Assembly (NCBI GenBank): GCA_017965445.1
Contig: JAGCPZ010000066.1
Span: forward strand, 1 to 64,000
Direction of reading: 5' to 3'
Length of the DNA stretch: 64,000 nt
Origin: Fibrobacter sp.
Lineage (GTDB): Bacteria > Fibrobacterota > Fibrobacteria > Fibrobacterales > Fibrobacteraceae
Of this stretch, positions 50,378 to 59,005 are shown one piece after another (within the stretch, counting starts at the first letter, position 1; every line of letters starts with the position of its first letter). Under the pieces are notes generated by a model. The model saw nothing but the letters and a program-made list of their open reading frames with translations. It was not told where the DNA came from and searched no databases. A program made the translations under genes and the position numbers.

Positions 50378-52090
50378 TCAGAACGCTTTTTTCGCAGTAC
50401 AGAAGAAGCGCAAGCGACTAAATTCACCATTTGGAGTTTCAATCGCATCTTTGCCAAGAGCCTGAATAATAGTTCCAGTCAGAGAAAGACCCCACTTCGG
50501 GAAACGTTGTTCAAATGTTGCATCCCAGAACCAGTCACCCTTGACGACAAACGGATCCCTGGAGCGAAGATTCCATTGGGCATCGCTTCTATAACGTATG
50601 GAATGCGATATGCGGAACATCTTTTTAATGAGCCAATCTGCATTGAAAGCGACAAAGAATTCAGCCGGATTCACTTCGAAGCGTTTTTCGCTACCATCAA
50701 TTCGTTCAAAACCCGTCAACGCAGTAAAGTTAAATAGGTCCTTAAGCCAAAGCTTTAGCCAGAATTCTCCCGTAACGCCTTTAATCCAGGAGTTTATGCG
50801 GGCAACATCACCGTGACGGAACGTGTAAATTTTTTCATCGACATATTCATCCACATCAAATGTTTCAGCACCGTATTCAGCCCAAAAACTTCCGCGAAGG
50901 CCAAAACCAAGGAAATTCGTAAGAGAATCTTCAAAGCGGACAAAGCCTTGCAACAAATCCATGTGACCAGAAGCCGTGAGCGAAATCGTATCACCATCAA
51001 AAAACTCGTGGGTGTCTGCAATCGGGTTCAAGCGCGTTCCAGAAATGTTCTTCGCACCGATGGAAACATTCATTTTTTCAAGCACTGGAATGTTGTACTC
51101 AACGCTATCCTGAACAAGCCAATCCCTATTGTTGATGCCAAACATCACGTCGAATTTCAAATGTTCTTGCGGACGGACGTTCATTTCGAGGAAAGGCCAC
51201 AAGACGCGATCACTAGCAAGCCCTGTATAGACAGTCCCCTCGTCACCGACAAAGCGGAAAGCAAACCCTGCAGAAAGTTGGAGCATGCCGCGGCGGCAAC
51301 TTTCGCCGCATTTATAGATGATGGAACCGTTCACTTCCGTGCGCTCGCCCGTTTCCTTTTTTTGTTTATTCTGATATTGAGCATTTTCATAGACTAGAGT
51401 TGTCGAGAAGTTGCCAAAGTCGGCACGCGCTTCAACACGCGGTTTATACTGTATAGGAATCCACCTGGAACTTTCCGTAAAAATCCACATGTATTCCATT
51501 CCGGCAAGCACCGAAACGTCTATAAAATCGTTCGTAAAGCCAAGTCCGCCATAAGCCGAACTGAACATGGGCCAGTTTTCACCAAAGAAAGAGAAAAAGC
51601 CATCAACTTGTCTTTCTCGAACTCCATAAGAGGACCTGAAGCAGTTAAAATCATCCTGGAACAAGCGGAACGTGGCCCACAAGCCATGGAATAACGGCGT
51701 ACGGAATCCTCCTTCCAAAATAGGAGTTCTGTTGGCAGGACGTTCTTTCGCGTCCGTTAAAAAATCCTGATAAATTAAATCCCCTAATTCATTACCCGTT
51801 TTCATCCAAATGGAAGGTGCTTCTATCGGATTCCAACTTGGTAATACCGACATGCGATTGAACAGAAGACGATAGCGCAGTTTACGGGGCGTCCACAGTT
51901 CACTCTCGGAATGAATTCCGCCAGCACCCAAAGCACGATCAAAATAGAATGTCGGGGAACCAATCAAGAATGTTCCATCGTCGCGGGAGACAACCTCCAT
52001 ACCCTCCATTTCTGCGTCAATGGACGCAAACACAGAACACGCCGAAATGGCCAAAATAGAGACAAATCTTTTTTTAAGTGAGGAAATCAT
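50378..52090 (-). CDS. Predicted outer-membrane beta-barrel protein
   Basis: A 570-residue exported protein (signal MISSLKKRFVSILAISACSVFA). The body alternates hydrophobic and polar residues, rich in aromatic pairs (FRLFQDDFNCFRSSYG, HSIRYRSDAQWNL), and ends LRFFCTAKKAF with a terminal Phe, all typical of outer-membrane barrels. No ligand or family is recognised. The ATG at 52090 overlaps the preceding stop (TAATG), so the upstream TTG at 52096 is not needed. It is the last gene of the fmt operon. Confidence 0.7.
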   Translation of the reverse strand: MISSLKKRFVSILAISACSVFASIDAEMEGMEVVSRDDGTFLIGSPTFYFDRALGAGGIHSESELWTPRKLRYRLLFNRMSVLPSWNPIEAPSIWMKTGNELGDLIYQDFLTDAKERPANRTPILEGGFRTPLFHGLWATFRLFQDDFNCFRSSYGVRERQVDGFFSFFGENWPMFSSAYGGLGFTNDFIDVSVLAGMEYMWIFTESSRWIPIQYKPRVEARADFGNFSTTLVYENAQYQNKQKKETGERTEVNGSIIYKCGESCRRGMLQLSAGFAFRFVGDEGTVYTGLASDRVLWPFLEMNVRPQEHLKFDVMFGINNRDWLVQDSVEYNIPVLEKMNVSIGAKNISGTRLNPIADTHEFFDGDTISLTASGHMDLLQGFVRFEDSLTNFLGFGLRGSFWAEYGAETFDVDEYVDEKIYTFRHGDVARINSWIKGVTGEFWLKLWLKDLFNFTALTGFERIDGSEKRFEVNPAEFFVAFNADWLIKKMFRISHSIRYRSDAQWNLRSRDPFVVKGDWFWDATFEQRFPKWGLSLTGTIIQALGKDAIETPNGEFSRLRFFCTAKKAF

Positions 52091-52692
52091 TACCAAATAC
52101 TCCTTTCGAGAGTGATTCCCGCAGACAACATATTAGAACTTTCCGGAAGCGTCCAAAGATGTTCCCACATGACATTAAAGCCTAAACTGTACTCTTTATA
52201 CTTAAACACAGGCAAACTAATTCTTGCATACCAACCAAATTCTGTTTCGTTATCCGTCAATGTTCCACCAGGTTTACCCCAATTTTTATCATCGGAATCA
52301 GCATGAGTCCAACTGCAAGTGAATCCGCCCCCAAGCACCACCGGATGAATAGGTTTCCATTTCCAATCGGCACCGACACGACCCATAAACTGATGAACCC
52401 CGTCAATATCGGTATTCACATTCGGTTTAAAATAAGTGTATTGGAACATCACGACGCCATCGACATTGTCCCAATAAGTGTAACGGATACCGATGCCACC
52501 ATACAAAGCATTTTTTACGGCATCCATCAGGTCGCCAATGGGGTAAATTTCGCCACCTTCCAAGAATACGGCGAAATGTGAAAAAGAAATATCGTTTGCT
52601 ACTGCGGCAGAGTCGTTTCGAAATTGAAGCGGATCCTCAGCATGCAAAAGCGATACCAAACTTATTGCTAGAATCGTGATTAGTTTTTTCAT
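52090..52692 (-). CDS. Small predicted outer-membrane beta-barrel protein
   Basis: A 200-residue exported protein with signal MKKLITILAISLVSLLHA. About eight amphipathic strands follow (FAVFLEGGEIYPIGD, VVMFQYTYFKPN, WYARISLPVFKYKEYSLGFNVMWE), ending ERSIW with a terminal Trp. It is probably a small barrel or barrel-associated protein. The start overlaps the rsmB stop (ATGA) and its stop overlaps the next gene, so it is translated together with both. Function unknown. Confidence 0.7.
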   Translation of the reverse strand: MKKLITILAISLVSLLHAEDPLQFRNDSAAVANDISFSHFAVFLEGGEIYPIGDLMDAVKNALYGGIGIRYTYWDNVDGVVMFQYTYFKPNVNTDIDGVHQFMGRVGADWKWKPIHPVVLGGGFTCSWTHADSDDKNWGKPGGTLTDNETEFGWYARISLPVFKYKEYSLGFNVMWEHLWTLPESSNMLSAGITLERSIW

Positions 52693-53927
52693 TTTTTGTA
52701 TTCCAATGCTTGAGCAAAAAAGCCATCTAAACGGGAGTCTTTAAGGCCTGGCAAAACGGGTTCGCCGACCTTAACAAATTCAGGATGTGCCTTGAGGAAA
52801 CGCGCAATAACGCGGGTCGTTTCTGTCGGGTCGGGGCTGCATGTCGCATAAACAAGGCGACCATCAGGAGCAAGTGCTGCCGATGCGTTTTCGAGAATCT
52901 TGAACTGCAGTTCTGCAATTTCGTTGATAGCTTCCGGTGTCATACGATAGACGGATTCCGGACGGCGAGCGATAACGCCCATGTTGCTGCAGGGGACATC
53001 GAGAAGGATGCGGTCGAATTTAGACGAGAGAGCCGCGGAATTTTGAGCAGCGAGATCGAAGGTCTCGGTCTTGATGTTCTTGAGTCCGAGACGGTTCATC
53101 AAGTCCTGCATTTTTTCGAGACGCGACGCAGAGGAATCGCTAGCAAGAATTTCTAACGAACTATCCATTTCGGCCATGAGCGCGGTTTTACCGCCAGGAG
53201 CCGCACAGGCGTCCCAAACTTTTATTCCTGGTTTCAAGTCAAGAAGTTTCACCACTTCGTAAGCAGACGGATTCTGGAACGAGAAAAGTCCATTCACAAA
53301 TTCCGGTGTTGCAAGCAAAAGCTTGACGCCAACGTCTCGCGGGATTTCAATGTAACGATCGTAAAGAATCGAAGAGCCCGTGATACCAAGCTTTTCGGCA
53401 AGCACCGGAGCGCTCGTCTTTTGCACGTTCACGCGGATCCATTCCGTCGGACGTTCAAGCGTCGCTTTCGCCAAAGCTTCGGCGCGGTCGCCACCATACA
53501 CGTCAAACCAACGACGTACAAGCCATTCGGGCACAGAGTTTTCGATACTTACGCGACGCACGCGTTGCGGCGGGAGCGCGGGTTCGCCCTGACGGCGAGC
53601 ACTACGGAGCACTGCATTTACGAGACGTGCAATACTTTCGCCAAGATTTGCTGACTTCGCCAGTTCCACACTGTCATTGATTGCCGCATAATCCGGCACA
53701 TCCATGAAGAACATCTGGAAAAGTCCCATTTCAAGAATGACACGCGCTTCAAGCGAAGGCAATTTTTTCGTGAGCGACTTGACGAAATACTCCAAGTACA
53801 AATGCCTGCGGCATACGCCCAAAGCAAGTTCCATCGCAAAAGGCGGAAGTCCGGATTCCTTGATATAGGCGCCGTCTTTCAGCCAAAGCAGAAGGACGCG
53901 ATAAGCATCTTCACGTTCCGTTAGCAA
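52689..53927 (-). CDS. rsmB: 16S rRNA m5C967 methyltransferase RsmB
   Basis: A 412-residue enzyme that methylates C967 of 16S rRNA. A NusB-type RNA-binding domain (about 1-110) comes first, then a Rossmann methyltransferase with DACAAPGGKTALMAEM (239-254). Catalytic cysteines are C313 in DVPCSNMGV and C363 in YATCSPDPTE. The SNMG after motif IV replaces the usual SGTG, a small variation. It starts with TTG at 53927, overlapping fmt by seven bases and preceded by GAGGG. The fmt-rsmB pairing is conserved in many bacteria. Confidence 0.93.
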   Translation of the reverse strand: MLTEREDAYRVLLLWLKDGAYIKESGLPPFAMELALGVCRRHLYLEYFVKSLTKKLPSLEARVILEMGLFQMFFMDVPDYAAINDSVELAKSANLGESIARLVNAVLRSARRQGEPALPPQRVRRVSIENSVPEWLVRRWFDVYGGDRAEALAKATLERPTEWIRVNVQKTSAPVLAEKLGITGSSILYDRYIEIPRDVGVKLLLATPEFVNGLFSFQNPSAYEVVKLLDLKPGIKVWDACAAPGGKTALMAEMDSSLEILASDSSASRLEKMQDLMNRLGLKNIKTETFDLAAQNSAALSSKFDRILLDVPCSNMGVIARRPESVYRMTPEAINEIAELQFKILENASAALAPDGRLVYATCSPDPTETTRVIARFLKAHPEFVKVGEPVLPGLKDSRLDGFFAQALEYKK

Positions 53928-54844
53928 AATTGAAGTCCCTCACGCTTTTGGATTCCACGCATAAAATCAGCGACAGGCATCGGCTTTTTGCCTTCGGCTT
54001 GGATTTCAAGCACTTCGAGAGCACCATCACCCGTACCGACAAAGAAGCGGTTGTCTTTGAATTCGACCGCACCCGGAGCAAGTTTCGGACCGTTTTCGGG
54101 AGTGTCCGTCTTGCGGAGATAAACCATGCGACCGCCCAGCTTTCCATAGCCACCCGGCCACGGATTGAATGCGCGAATGCGGTTGTGGATGGTGAGCGCA
54201 GACTGACTAAAGTCAATCAAGCCTTCTTCTTTCTTGATTTTCGGAGCGCCACTCGCCTGGGCATGGTCTTGCGTCAAATCTTTTTCGCAGCCGTTCTTGA
54301 GCTGATTGATAGCGTCGTCCAAGGCATCGCAGCCTGGAGCAACCATCTTATCGAGCAAGCTTGCGGTCGTATCTTGATGACCGATTACAACCGTACGCTG
54401 TGCAAGAATCGGACCGTGGTCCATCTTTTCATCCAAGCGGAAAACGGTCACGCCAGTTTCTTTAAGGCCATCGGCAATAGCACGCTGCACAGGAGCTGCA
54501 CCACGATATTTCGGGAGCAAACTTCCATGAACGTTCACGGCACCAAATTTCGTGACTGCCAAAATATTTTTAGGCAAGATGGAATACGCCACGACAACAT
54601 ACAAGTCGGCATCATACTTGCGGAGTTCCACTTCAAATTCGGGAGACTTTAAATCCGTCGGCTGCAATACCGGCAGATTGTGAGCAAGTGCAGCCACCTT
54701 GACCGGCGGAGGCGTAAGCACGCGACCACGGCCTGCCGGACGATCCGGCTGAGTGACAACTGCTAAAACTTCGTTATCAGAAGCAACAAGATGTTCCAAA
54801 AAATGAGCCGCAAAATCCGGCGTTCCCATAAATACAATTTTCAT
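53921..54844 (-). CDS. fmt: Methionyl-tRNA formyltransferase Fmt
   Basis: Formylates initiator Met-tRNA with 10-formyl-tetrahydrofolate. The 307 residues start MKIVFMGTPDFAAHFLEHL. The catalytic region NVHGSLLPKYRGAAPVQRAI holds the conserved Asn and His, and the Asp lies in TVFRLDEKMDHGPILAQ. The C-terminal OB-like tRNA domain is present (LTIHNRIRAFNPWPG). The Met at 54844 is used because upstream codons read a family B repeat. A TATATTTC box ends five bases before it. Confidence 0.95.
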   Translation of the reverse strand: MKIVFMGTPDFAAHFLEHLVASDNEVLAVVTQPDRPAGRGRVLTPPPVKVAALAHNLPVLQPTDLKSPEFEVELRKYDADLYVVVAYSILPKNILAVTKFGAVNVHGSLLPKYRGAAPVQRAIADGLKETGVTVFRLDEKMDHGPILAQRTVVIGHQDTTASLLDKMVAPGCDALDDAINQLKNGCEKDLTQDHAQASGAPKIKKEEGLIDFSQSALTIHNRIRAFNPWPGGYGKLGGRMVYLRKTDTPENGPKLAPGAVEFKDNRFFVGTGDGALEVLEIQAEGKKPMPVADFMRGIQKREGLQFC

Positions 54845-54849
54845 GCTGG

Positions 54850-54857
54850 GAAATATA
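54850..54857 (-). promoter_or_regulatory. -7 box TATATTTC, leaderless start candidate for fmt
   Basis: A TAnnTTTG-like box (last base C) ends five bases before the fmt start codon and would drive the four-gene fmt operon. Confidence 0.45.
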
Positions 54858-54867
54858 GTTATTGAAA

Positions 54868-54898
54868 TGGTGATCCCCGCATGAAGGCGGGGATGACA
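54868..54898. repeat. Family B repeat between fmt and lrgA
   Basis: GGTGATCCCCGC-ATGAAG-GCGGGGATGACAAA: the inverted repeat CCCCGC/GCGGGG plus ATGACA. The stem differs from the CCCGGC/GCCGGG copies yet stays complementary. Confidence 0.75.
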
Positions 54899-54939
54899 AA
54901 TAAGGAAAACATAGTCTTTGCACGCCTTAAGCATTATTC

Positions 54940-54947
54940 TATCTTTG
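54940..54947 (+). promoter_or_regulatory. -7 box TATCTTTG, leaderless start candidate
   Basis: An exact TAnnTTTG match ends five bases before the lrgA ATG at 54953, and no ribosome site fits between. Confidence 0.5.
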
Positions 54948-54952
54948 CGCCC

Positions 54953-55306
54953 ATGCGAATTCTTTTACAGTTAGCGTTGATTCTTGGGATTTGCTATGTA
55001 GGTGAACTCATCCACGATTACACCGGCATCCCCATCCCCGGCAACATCCTCGGAATGCTCATTCTGCTTTTGTTACTTTGCCTCAAGGTTATCAAGTTGG
55101 AGCAGATTCGAGAAGTGAGCGATTTCTTCTTGAAGCGGCTTGCGTTCTTCTTCTTGCCGCCTGCGATTGGGCTTATGCTTGTCGGTGACGATGTCAAGAG
55201 CCAATGGCCTCTGCTACTGATTCTTTGCATCGTCCTTACAATCGTGACGATGGCGGCTACGGGTTGGACAGTTCAACTTTTCAGCAAGAAATCAAAGGGC
55301 AAGTAA
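54953..55306 (+). CDS. lrgA: LrgA/CidA-family membrane protein
   Basis: A 117-residue protein of the CidA/LrgA holin-like family with four hydrophobic helices. The signature is GELIHDYTGIPIPGNILGMLILLLLL, followed by FFLKRLAFFFLPPAIGLM. Family members affect autolysis or export of small acids such as pyruvate; the exact role here is unknown. The Met at 54953 is chosen over an upstream extension made of repeat DNA. lrgB follows after six bases. Confidence 0.9.
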   Translation: MRILLQLALILGICYVGELIHDYTGIPIPGNILGMLILLLLLCLKVIKLEQIREVSDFFLKRLAFFFLPPAIGLMLVGDDVKSQWPLLLILCIVLTIVTMAATGWTVQLFSKKSKGK

Positions 55307-55312
55307 CGCACC

Positions 55313-55981
55313 ATGTTCGGAATTATTCTTACCATTATCGCTTTTGAAATCGGCGTTACCATCCGCAACAAGTGGCGTAACCCGCTCCTGAACCCGATTC
55401 TCATCGCCACAATTCTCATCATCGGATTTTTGACGATTACGGGAATCAGTTACGATACATATAAAGTAGGCGGAGACTACATTTCGTTTTTTCTCGGTCC
55501 TGTAACGGTGCTGCTCGCCGTGCCACTGTACAGGCACATTCAGGCTCTCAAACAGAACTGGTTCCCGATTCTTGCGGGAATTTTCGTCGGCAGCACGACT
55601 AGCGTTTTTTGCGTGATTGCTTGTGCAAAAATTTTCGGTTTAAGCAAAACGCTCATGCTTTCGCTCATTCCAAAGTCCATCACCATTCCGATGGGTTCTG
55701 TTGTTTCTGAACAGATTGGCGGCATACCTTCAATTACAATCGTGTCTATTGTCATCACGGGAATCACAGGCGCAGTAACGGCTCCGCTCGTTTGTCGATA
55801 TTTCCGCATCAAGAATCCTGTGGCGCAAGGCGTTGCTATCGGCACATCCAGTCACGCACTCGGCACAACGAAAGCGATGGAAATAGGTGAAGTTCAAGGC
55901 GCCATGAGCAGCCTTTCAATAGGAGTGGCAGGCGTCGTGACAGTATTCATCACGCCGGTGCTGCTGAACCTTTTGGGGTAA
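55313..55981 (+). CDS. lrgB: LrgB/CidB-family membrane protein
   Basis: A 222-residue partner of LrgA with about six helices. The conserved segments LIPKSITIPMGSVVSEQIGGIPS and QGVAIGTSSHALGTTKAMEIGEVQGAMSSLSIGVAG are the LrgB hallmarks. It starts six bases after lrgA. A weak stem AATACG-TAAGC-CGTATT after the stop may end the unit. Confidence 0.92.
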   Translation: MFGIILTIIAFEIGVTIRNKWRNPLLNPILIATILIIGFLTITGISYDTYKVGGDYISFFLGPVTVLLAVPLYRHIQALKQNWFPILAGIFVGSTTSVFCVIACAKIFGLSKTLMLSLIPKSITIPMGSVVSEQIGGIPSITIVSIVITGITGAVTAPLVCRYFRIKNPVAQGVAIGTSSHALGTTKAMEIGEVQGAMSSLSIGVAGVVTVFITPVLLNLLG

Positions 55982-56003
55982 TACGTAAGCCGTATTTTAA
56001 AAT

Positions 56004-56484
56004 TTAATCCACTCTAGATAAAGAAACCAAATGAATAGAATTTAAATCAGCTCCATAAGGACTCGGAACAAATTTATAGATTACACTTATTTGAACTTTA
56101 TCAAGTTTTGCGGATAATATTTGTGACGCCATAACGGCCGTTCCCAAAGCATTTACATTATCTGCCCCAGGAGTCAACGTCAAACGTAAATCATGGTTCG
56201 GATTGTCTGGATCAAGTTCGTCAGGTTGTGCTTGCTTTTGATAAAAAGTTTCTATCCGTGTCGTATAAAACTCTGTACAATCAGAATTCTTTCCAAGCCA
56301 AAAGAATACCGATCCAGAAGGGTCACTAGCCAGTCTGTTGGCATGCATCCAGAGGTTCATAAACACCCTGAGGCAACGTCGTCCCTGCAGTATTACATCG
56401 AGTATCGTCATCATAGGTGGGAGTTGTAGTTTGCGCCATTGCAAATCCAATAGCGATTGTAATTAATAGAAGGATTTTTTTCAT
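56004..56484 (-). pseudogene. Frameshifted secreted protein gene
   Basis: From the ATG at 56484 the frame gives a signal peptide (MKKILLLITIAIGFAMA) and QTTTPTYDDDTRCNTAGTT, then stops after VYEPLDACQQTG. One frame over, the reading continues without stop as NRLASDPSGSVFFWLGKNSDCTEFYTTRIETFYQKQ to LVSLSRVD at 56004. Both parts look like coding sequence of one protein of about 160 residues, so a single-base shift near 56345-56375 has split it, by mutation or sequencing error. The family is unknown. AT-rich codon use is shared with the next two genes. Confidence 0.65.
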
Positions 56485-56499
56485 GGCATTCCTCTCTTT

Positions 56500-57207
56500 T
56501 TAATCAACACATTGTAACCCATTCCGTTTAACATTATCTACTGATGGTACTTTAGAAAAATTATAAGTTCTATCATACCGAACAACACAAGAATAAAGTA
56601 AATTGCAACTATTGGCATCTACATTACAAAAAGCCTTATAAAAACCATACTTACTATAGACAAAATATCTACCATAATCTATTCTCTTTTCAAAATCAAC
56701 ATATCTTGGTACAGATTCTCTACCATTTTCATCTTCAAAATTTTTCAAGCAAAATGTTCCTGACAAATCTGCATGAGGAATTTCCAATTTTTCGCACGTA
56801 GAATACTTGGCCGAATCCGTTTCAAAAATCCAAACAGAATCATTAGAGACTCTAGCGCTACTATCAAACAACAGATAAAATATTATTTGTGAAAACGGAG
56901 ATTTATCATCTTCTTTTTCCCATTCAAAACCAAAATAAATGTGGCCTTTTCTTCCACAACGTACTGAATCTGAATCAAATTCAATCCCAGTTATTTCACT
57001 ACCTGTTGTACAATCATTATTTACAACGATTTCGCTTATTTTATCAGGCTCTTTTATGCTACTTGAATAGTTTTCATCATCATCATTTTTTGAACTTGAA
57101 GACAATATTGCTTCTTGCGAACTACCTTCATTAGGTTTGGACGACGCATCATCACATCCCCAAAAGACAATCAATAATAATACTGTTATCAATATGAACT
57201 TTTTCAT
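56500..57207 (-). CDS. Lipoprotein of unknown function, AT-rich
   Basis: A 235-residue lipoprotein: signal MKKFILITVLLLIVFWGC with lipobox FWGC, then a Ser-rich linker (SSSSKNDDDENYSSS) common in this genome. The mature domain has paired cysteines (CTTGSE...RCGRKG, STCEK...TFCLK, FCNVDANSCNLLYSC), suggesting a disulfide-linked secreted fold. No family is recognised. It overlaps the preceding fragment by four bases (ATGA) and lies 16 bases before the frameshifted gene. Codon use is clearly more AT-rich than that of the surrounding genes. Confidence 0.65.
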   Translation of the reverse strand: MKKFILITVLLLIVFWGCDDASSKPNEGSSQEAILSSSSKNDDDENYSSSIKEPDKISEIVVNNDCTTGSEITGIEFDSDSVRCGRKGHIYFGFEWEKEDDKSPFSQIIFYLLFDSSARVSNDSVWIFETDSAKYSTCEKLEIPHADLSGTFCLKNFEDENGRESVPRYVDFEKRIDYGRYFVYSKYGFYKAFCNVDANSCNLLYSCVVRYDRTYNFSKVPSVDNVKRNGLQCVD

Positions 57208-57551
57208 TTTTTCTTTCTCCTAACATCATTAAGTAAAGGATACAGCACCTCATACGGTATATGTTCAACCTTATCTATTGAGTAACCCCATCCCTGTTGA
57301 TTATCGTCATTGCTTTCAAGAACAACTTTTAACGTATTCGTCCTTACAATCACTGTTTTCCCTGCAAGTTCCAAACCGGTATAAGCCCCTATCAAATAGT
57401 TCGAACCATCATAAAGATAAATCCAGTCCCCCGGTGCCACATACGTTTTAGAATCAAATGTAACATAATTTTCAAAAAACAGTAACAACTGCCCCCAGAA
57501 CAAGTCCGGGGTGACAACGTTCAGGGACCTAATCCGGGGTGACACATGCAA
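57204..57551 (-). pseudogene. CUB-like domain remnant fused to repeat DNA
   Basis: The last 94 codons (LLLFFENYVTFDSKTYVAPGD ... KKK) have a CUB-like pattern: WIYLYDGSNYLIGAYTGLELAGKTVIVRTNTLKVVLESNDDNQQGWGYSI. In front of them the frame reads family B repeat DNA (MHVSPRIRSLNVVTPDLFWGQ, 57486-57551), so the original N-terminus and any signal peptide are gone. It was probably the C-terminus of a secreted protein cut by a repeat insertion. It overlaps the next lipoprotein gene by four bases, implying a former operon. Confidence 0.6.
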
Positions 57552-57602
57552 GGATGACTCGCACTGGATTCTTCGGTTCTTACGAACTCTCAGAATGACG
57601 AA
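57486..57602. repeat. Family B repeats, tandem pieces
   Basis: CCCCCAGAACAAGTCCGGGGTGACAAC, CCTAATCCGGGGTGACAC and GGATTCTTCGGTTCTTACGAACTCTCAGAATGACG lie side by side. They separate the AT-rich island from the SagB-type gene. Confidence 0.7.
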
Positions 57603-57625
57603 ACGCCATCGCGTAATGGGTGATA

Positions 57626-59005
57626 TTACCGACCGCTTTTCCCGACAACAATCGTGGATAGAATGCTTTCGGATTCGGGGATTTCAAGAAGCTTTTTGAG
57701 TTCGTCGTGGTAGAAGAAATGCTCTTCGCGAGCGACTTTGTTGAGCAACCGAGCCGAAACATAAAGCGATTCGGTCAGCACGCCCGCATTCAAGTTCATA
57801 TAGCGGTAACCACGGTTGCCAAGCACATTGCAGGACTCGTTCAAATCCGATGTCAGCACAACGGCAAACATCGTACTTTGAACTTGTTCAGGAACAGCAA
57901 AGCATTTGCAAAACTTTTTCACGTTAGCCGAGCCACTCTGCATGTAAATAGATTTGCGTATGGGAATATAACGATAGACACCAGAATACACAAACATCAC
58001 ATCAAAGACGACAACCCAAATTTTGATAAGTCCCGCCCCGAAAGCGTTCAACTGGACCAATTCCAACCAACGTAACATCGACGAGAAATCGTCTAAATCA
58101 AGCGTCCCATGAGTGAATGGCGTTGTTTTTTTACGATCGGGAGGCAAAAACCAAAATTCGCGCAAATAGTAGTCATTCGTAAATTTTGACGGGGTCAACG
58201 GAAATTCATCGCCCGGCAACGTTTGAGCGTTCAAGCGACGCACCTTCATGCACAGATTCAAGTCATCAATATTTTCCAAATGGTTCTGTAACATGAAACG
58301 CGATGGATAGCGAGAAATGTCAAAAGACGGTTCGTCCTTCCCCACGTAATCATTCACCTCTGCATGATTGGAATATGCGAGTTCGCCCACTCCGTCATCT
58401 ACGGAATTAAACGCGACCATGCTTTTTTCAGGGAAAACGGCAATAGCGGCCATCGGCACTTCTGTTGTTCCAAGTTTAAGAGCAACGGCAACGGCGTCAT
58501 CAACAAAACCACCAAGCGCAAAAACCTTTTGCCCTCTGGACTTTGCAAGGAGAATCGTATTCGCACAGGCCGCCCCGACATCCATCTGCACTTGGCGATA
58601 AGCCGCCTCGCGGAACCGCCAAACGGCACGTTCAAGGAGTCCCGTATAAATAAAAATTGTCTGCGCAGCATTCACAAATTCCTGTTCCGGGAACGCCAAA
58701 AGTATAGCCTTGCGAACATCAGCCCCGCCCAGCTTTACAAGTTTCGACTCATCACAATCAACGTAATAAACGCCATCAGGGACATCCCCGCCATGCACCA
58801 CCGCATAGACGCAAATCGGATTCAGGTAATCGGCAGAAACAGGTGCTAGAAGCGGAGTAAATCCAGACGTAAACGGAAATCGCGGGCATCCTTCATAACG
58901 CTTGTCTGCATACGGTTGCTTTTCCCAGTGCATAATGACGGGATCCCCGCTTCCATGAGGAATGTACTGGGTCGATTCGTGATAAATTTCCGAGAAATAG
59001 CGCAT
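57626..59005 (-). CDS. SagB-type dehydrogenase (tandem nitroreductase domains), orphan
   Basis: A 459-residue flavin oxidoreductase resembling SagB/ThcOx proteins, which oxidise thiazolines and oxazolines in modified peptides. Seen: FSEIYHESTQY at the N-terminus, VYYVDCDESKLVKLGG, then ERAVWRFREAAYRQVQMDVGAACANTILLAKSRGQKVFALGGFVDD in the first domain. A second, more divergent domain carries RYPSRFMLQNHLEN and LYVSARLLNKVAREEHFFYHDELKKLL. No YcaO cyclodehydratase, SagC or precursor peptide was seen nearby. Its substrate is therefore unknown, and it could serve another redox reaction. It is divergent from the GH5 lipoprotein. Confidence 0.75.
   Translation of the reverse strand: MRYFSEIYHESTQYIPHGSGDPVIMHWEKQPYADKRYEGCPRFPFTSGFTPLLAPVSADYLNPICVYAVVHGGDVPDGVYYVDCDESKLVKLGGADVRKAILLAFPEQEFVNAAQTIFIYTGLLERAVWRFREAAYRQVQMDVGAACANTILLAKSRGQKVFALGGFVDDAVAVALKLGTTEVPMAAIAVFPEKSMVAFNSVDDGVGELAYSNHAEVNDYVGKDEPSFDISRYPSRFMLQNHLENIDDLNLCMKVRRLNAQTLPGDEFPLTPSKFTNDYYLREFWFLPPDRKKTTPFTHGTLDLDDFSSMLRWLELVQLNAFGAGLIKIWVVVFDVMFVYSGVYRYIPIRKSIYMQSGSANVKKFCKCFAVPEQVQSTMFAVVLTSDLNESCNVLGNRGYRYMNLNAGVLTESLYVSARLLNKVAREEHFFYHDELKKLLEIPESESILSTIVVGKSGR

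Noticed and set aside
2544-59005. Idea that TldD and the SagB-type protein form one microcin-like maturation pathway
   Set aside because: They are 54 kb apart, there is no YcaO or precursor peptide, and TldD is in a housekeeping operon. The link is not supported.
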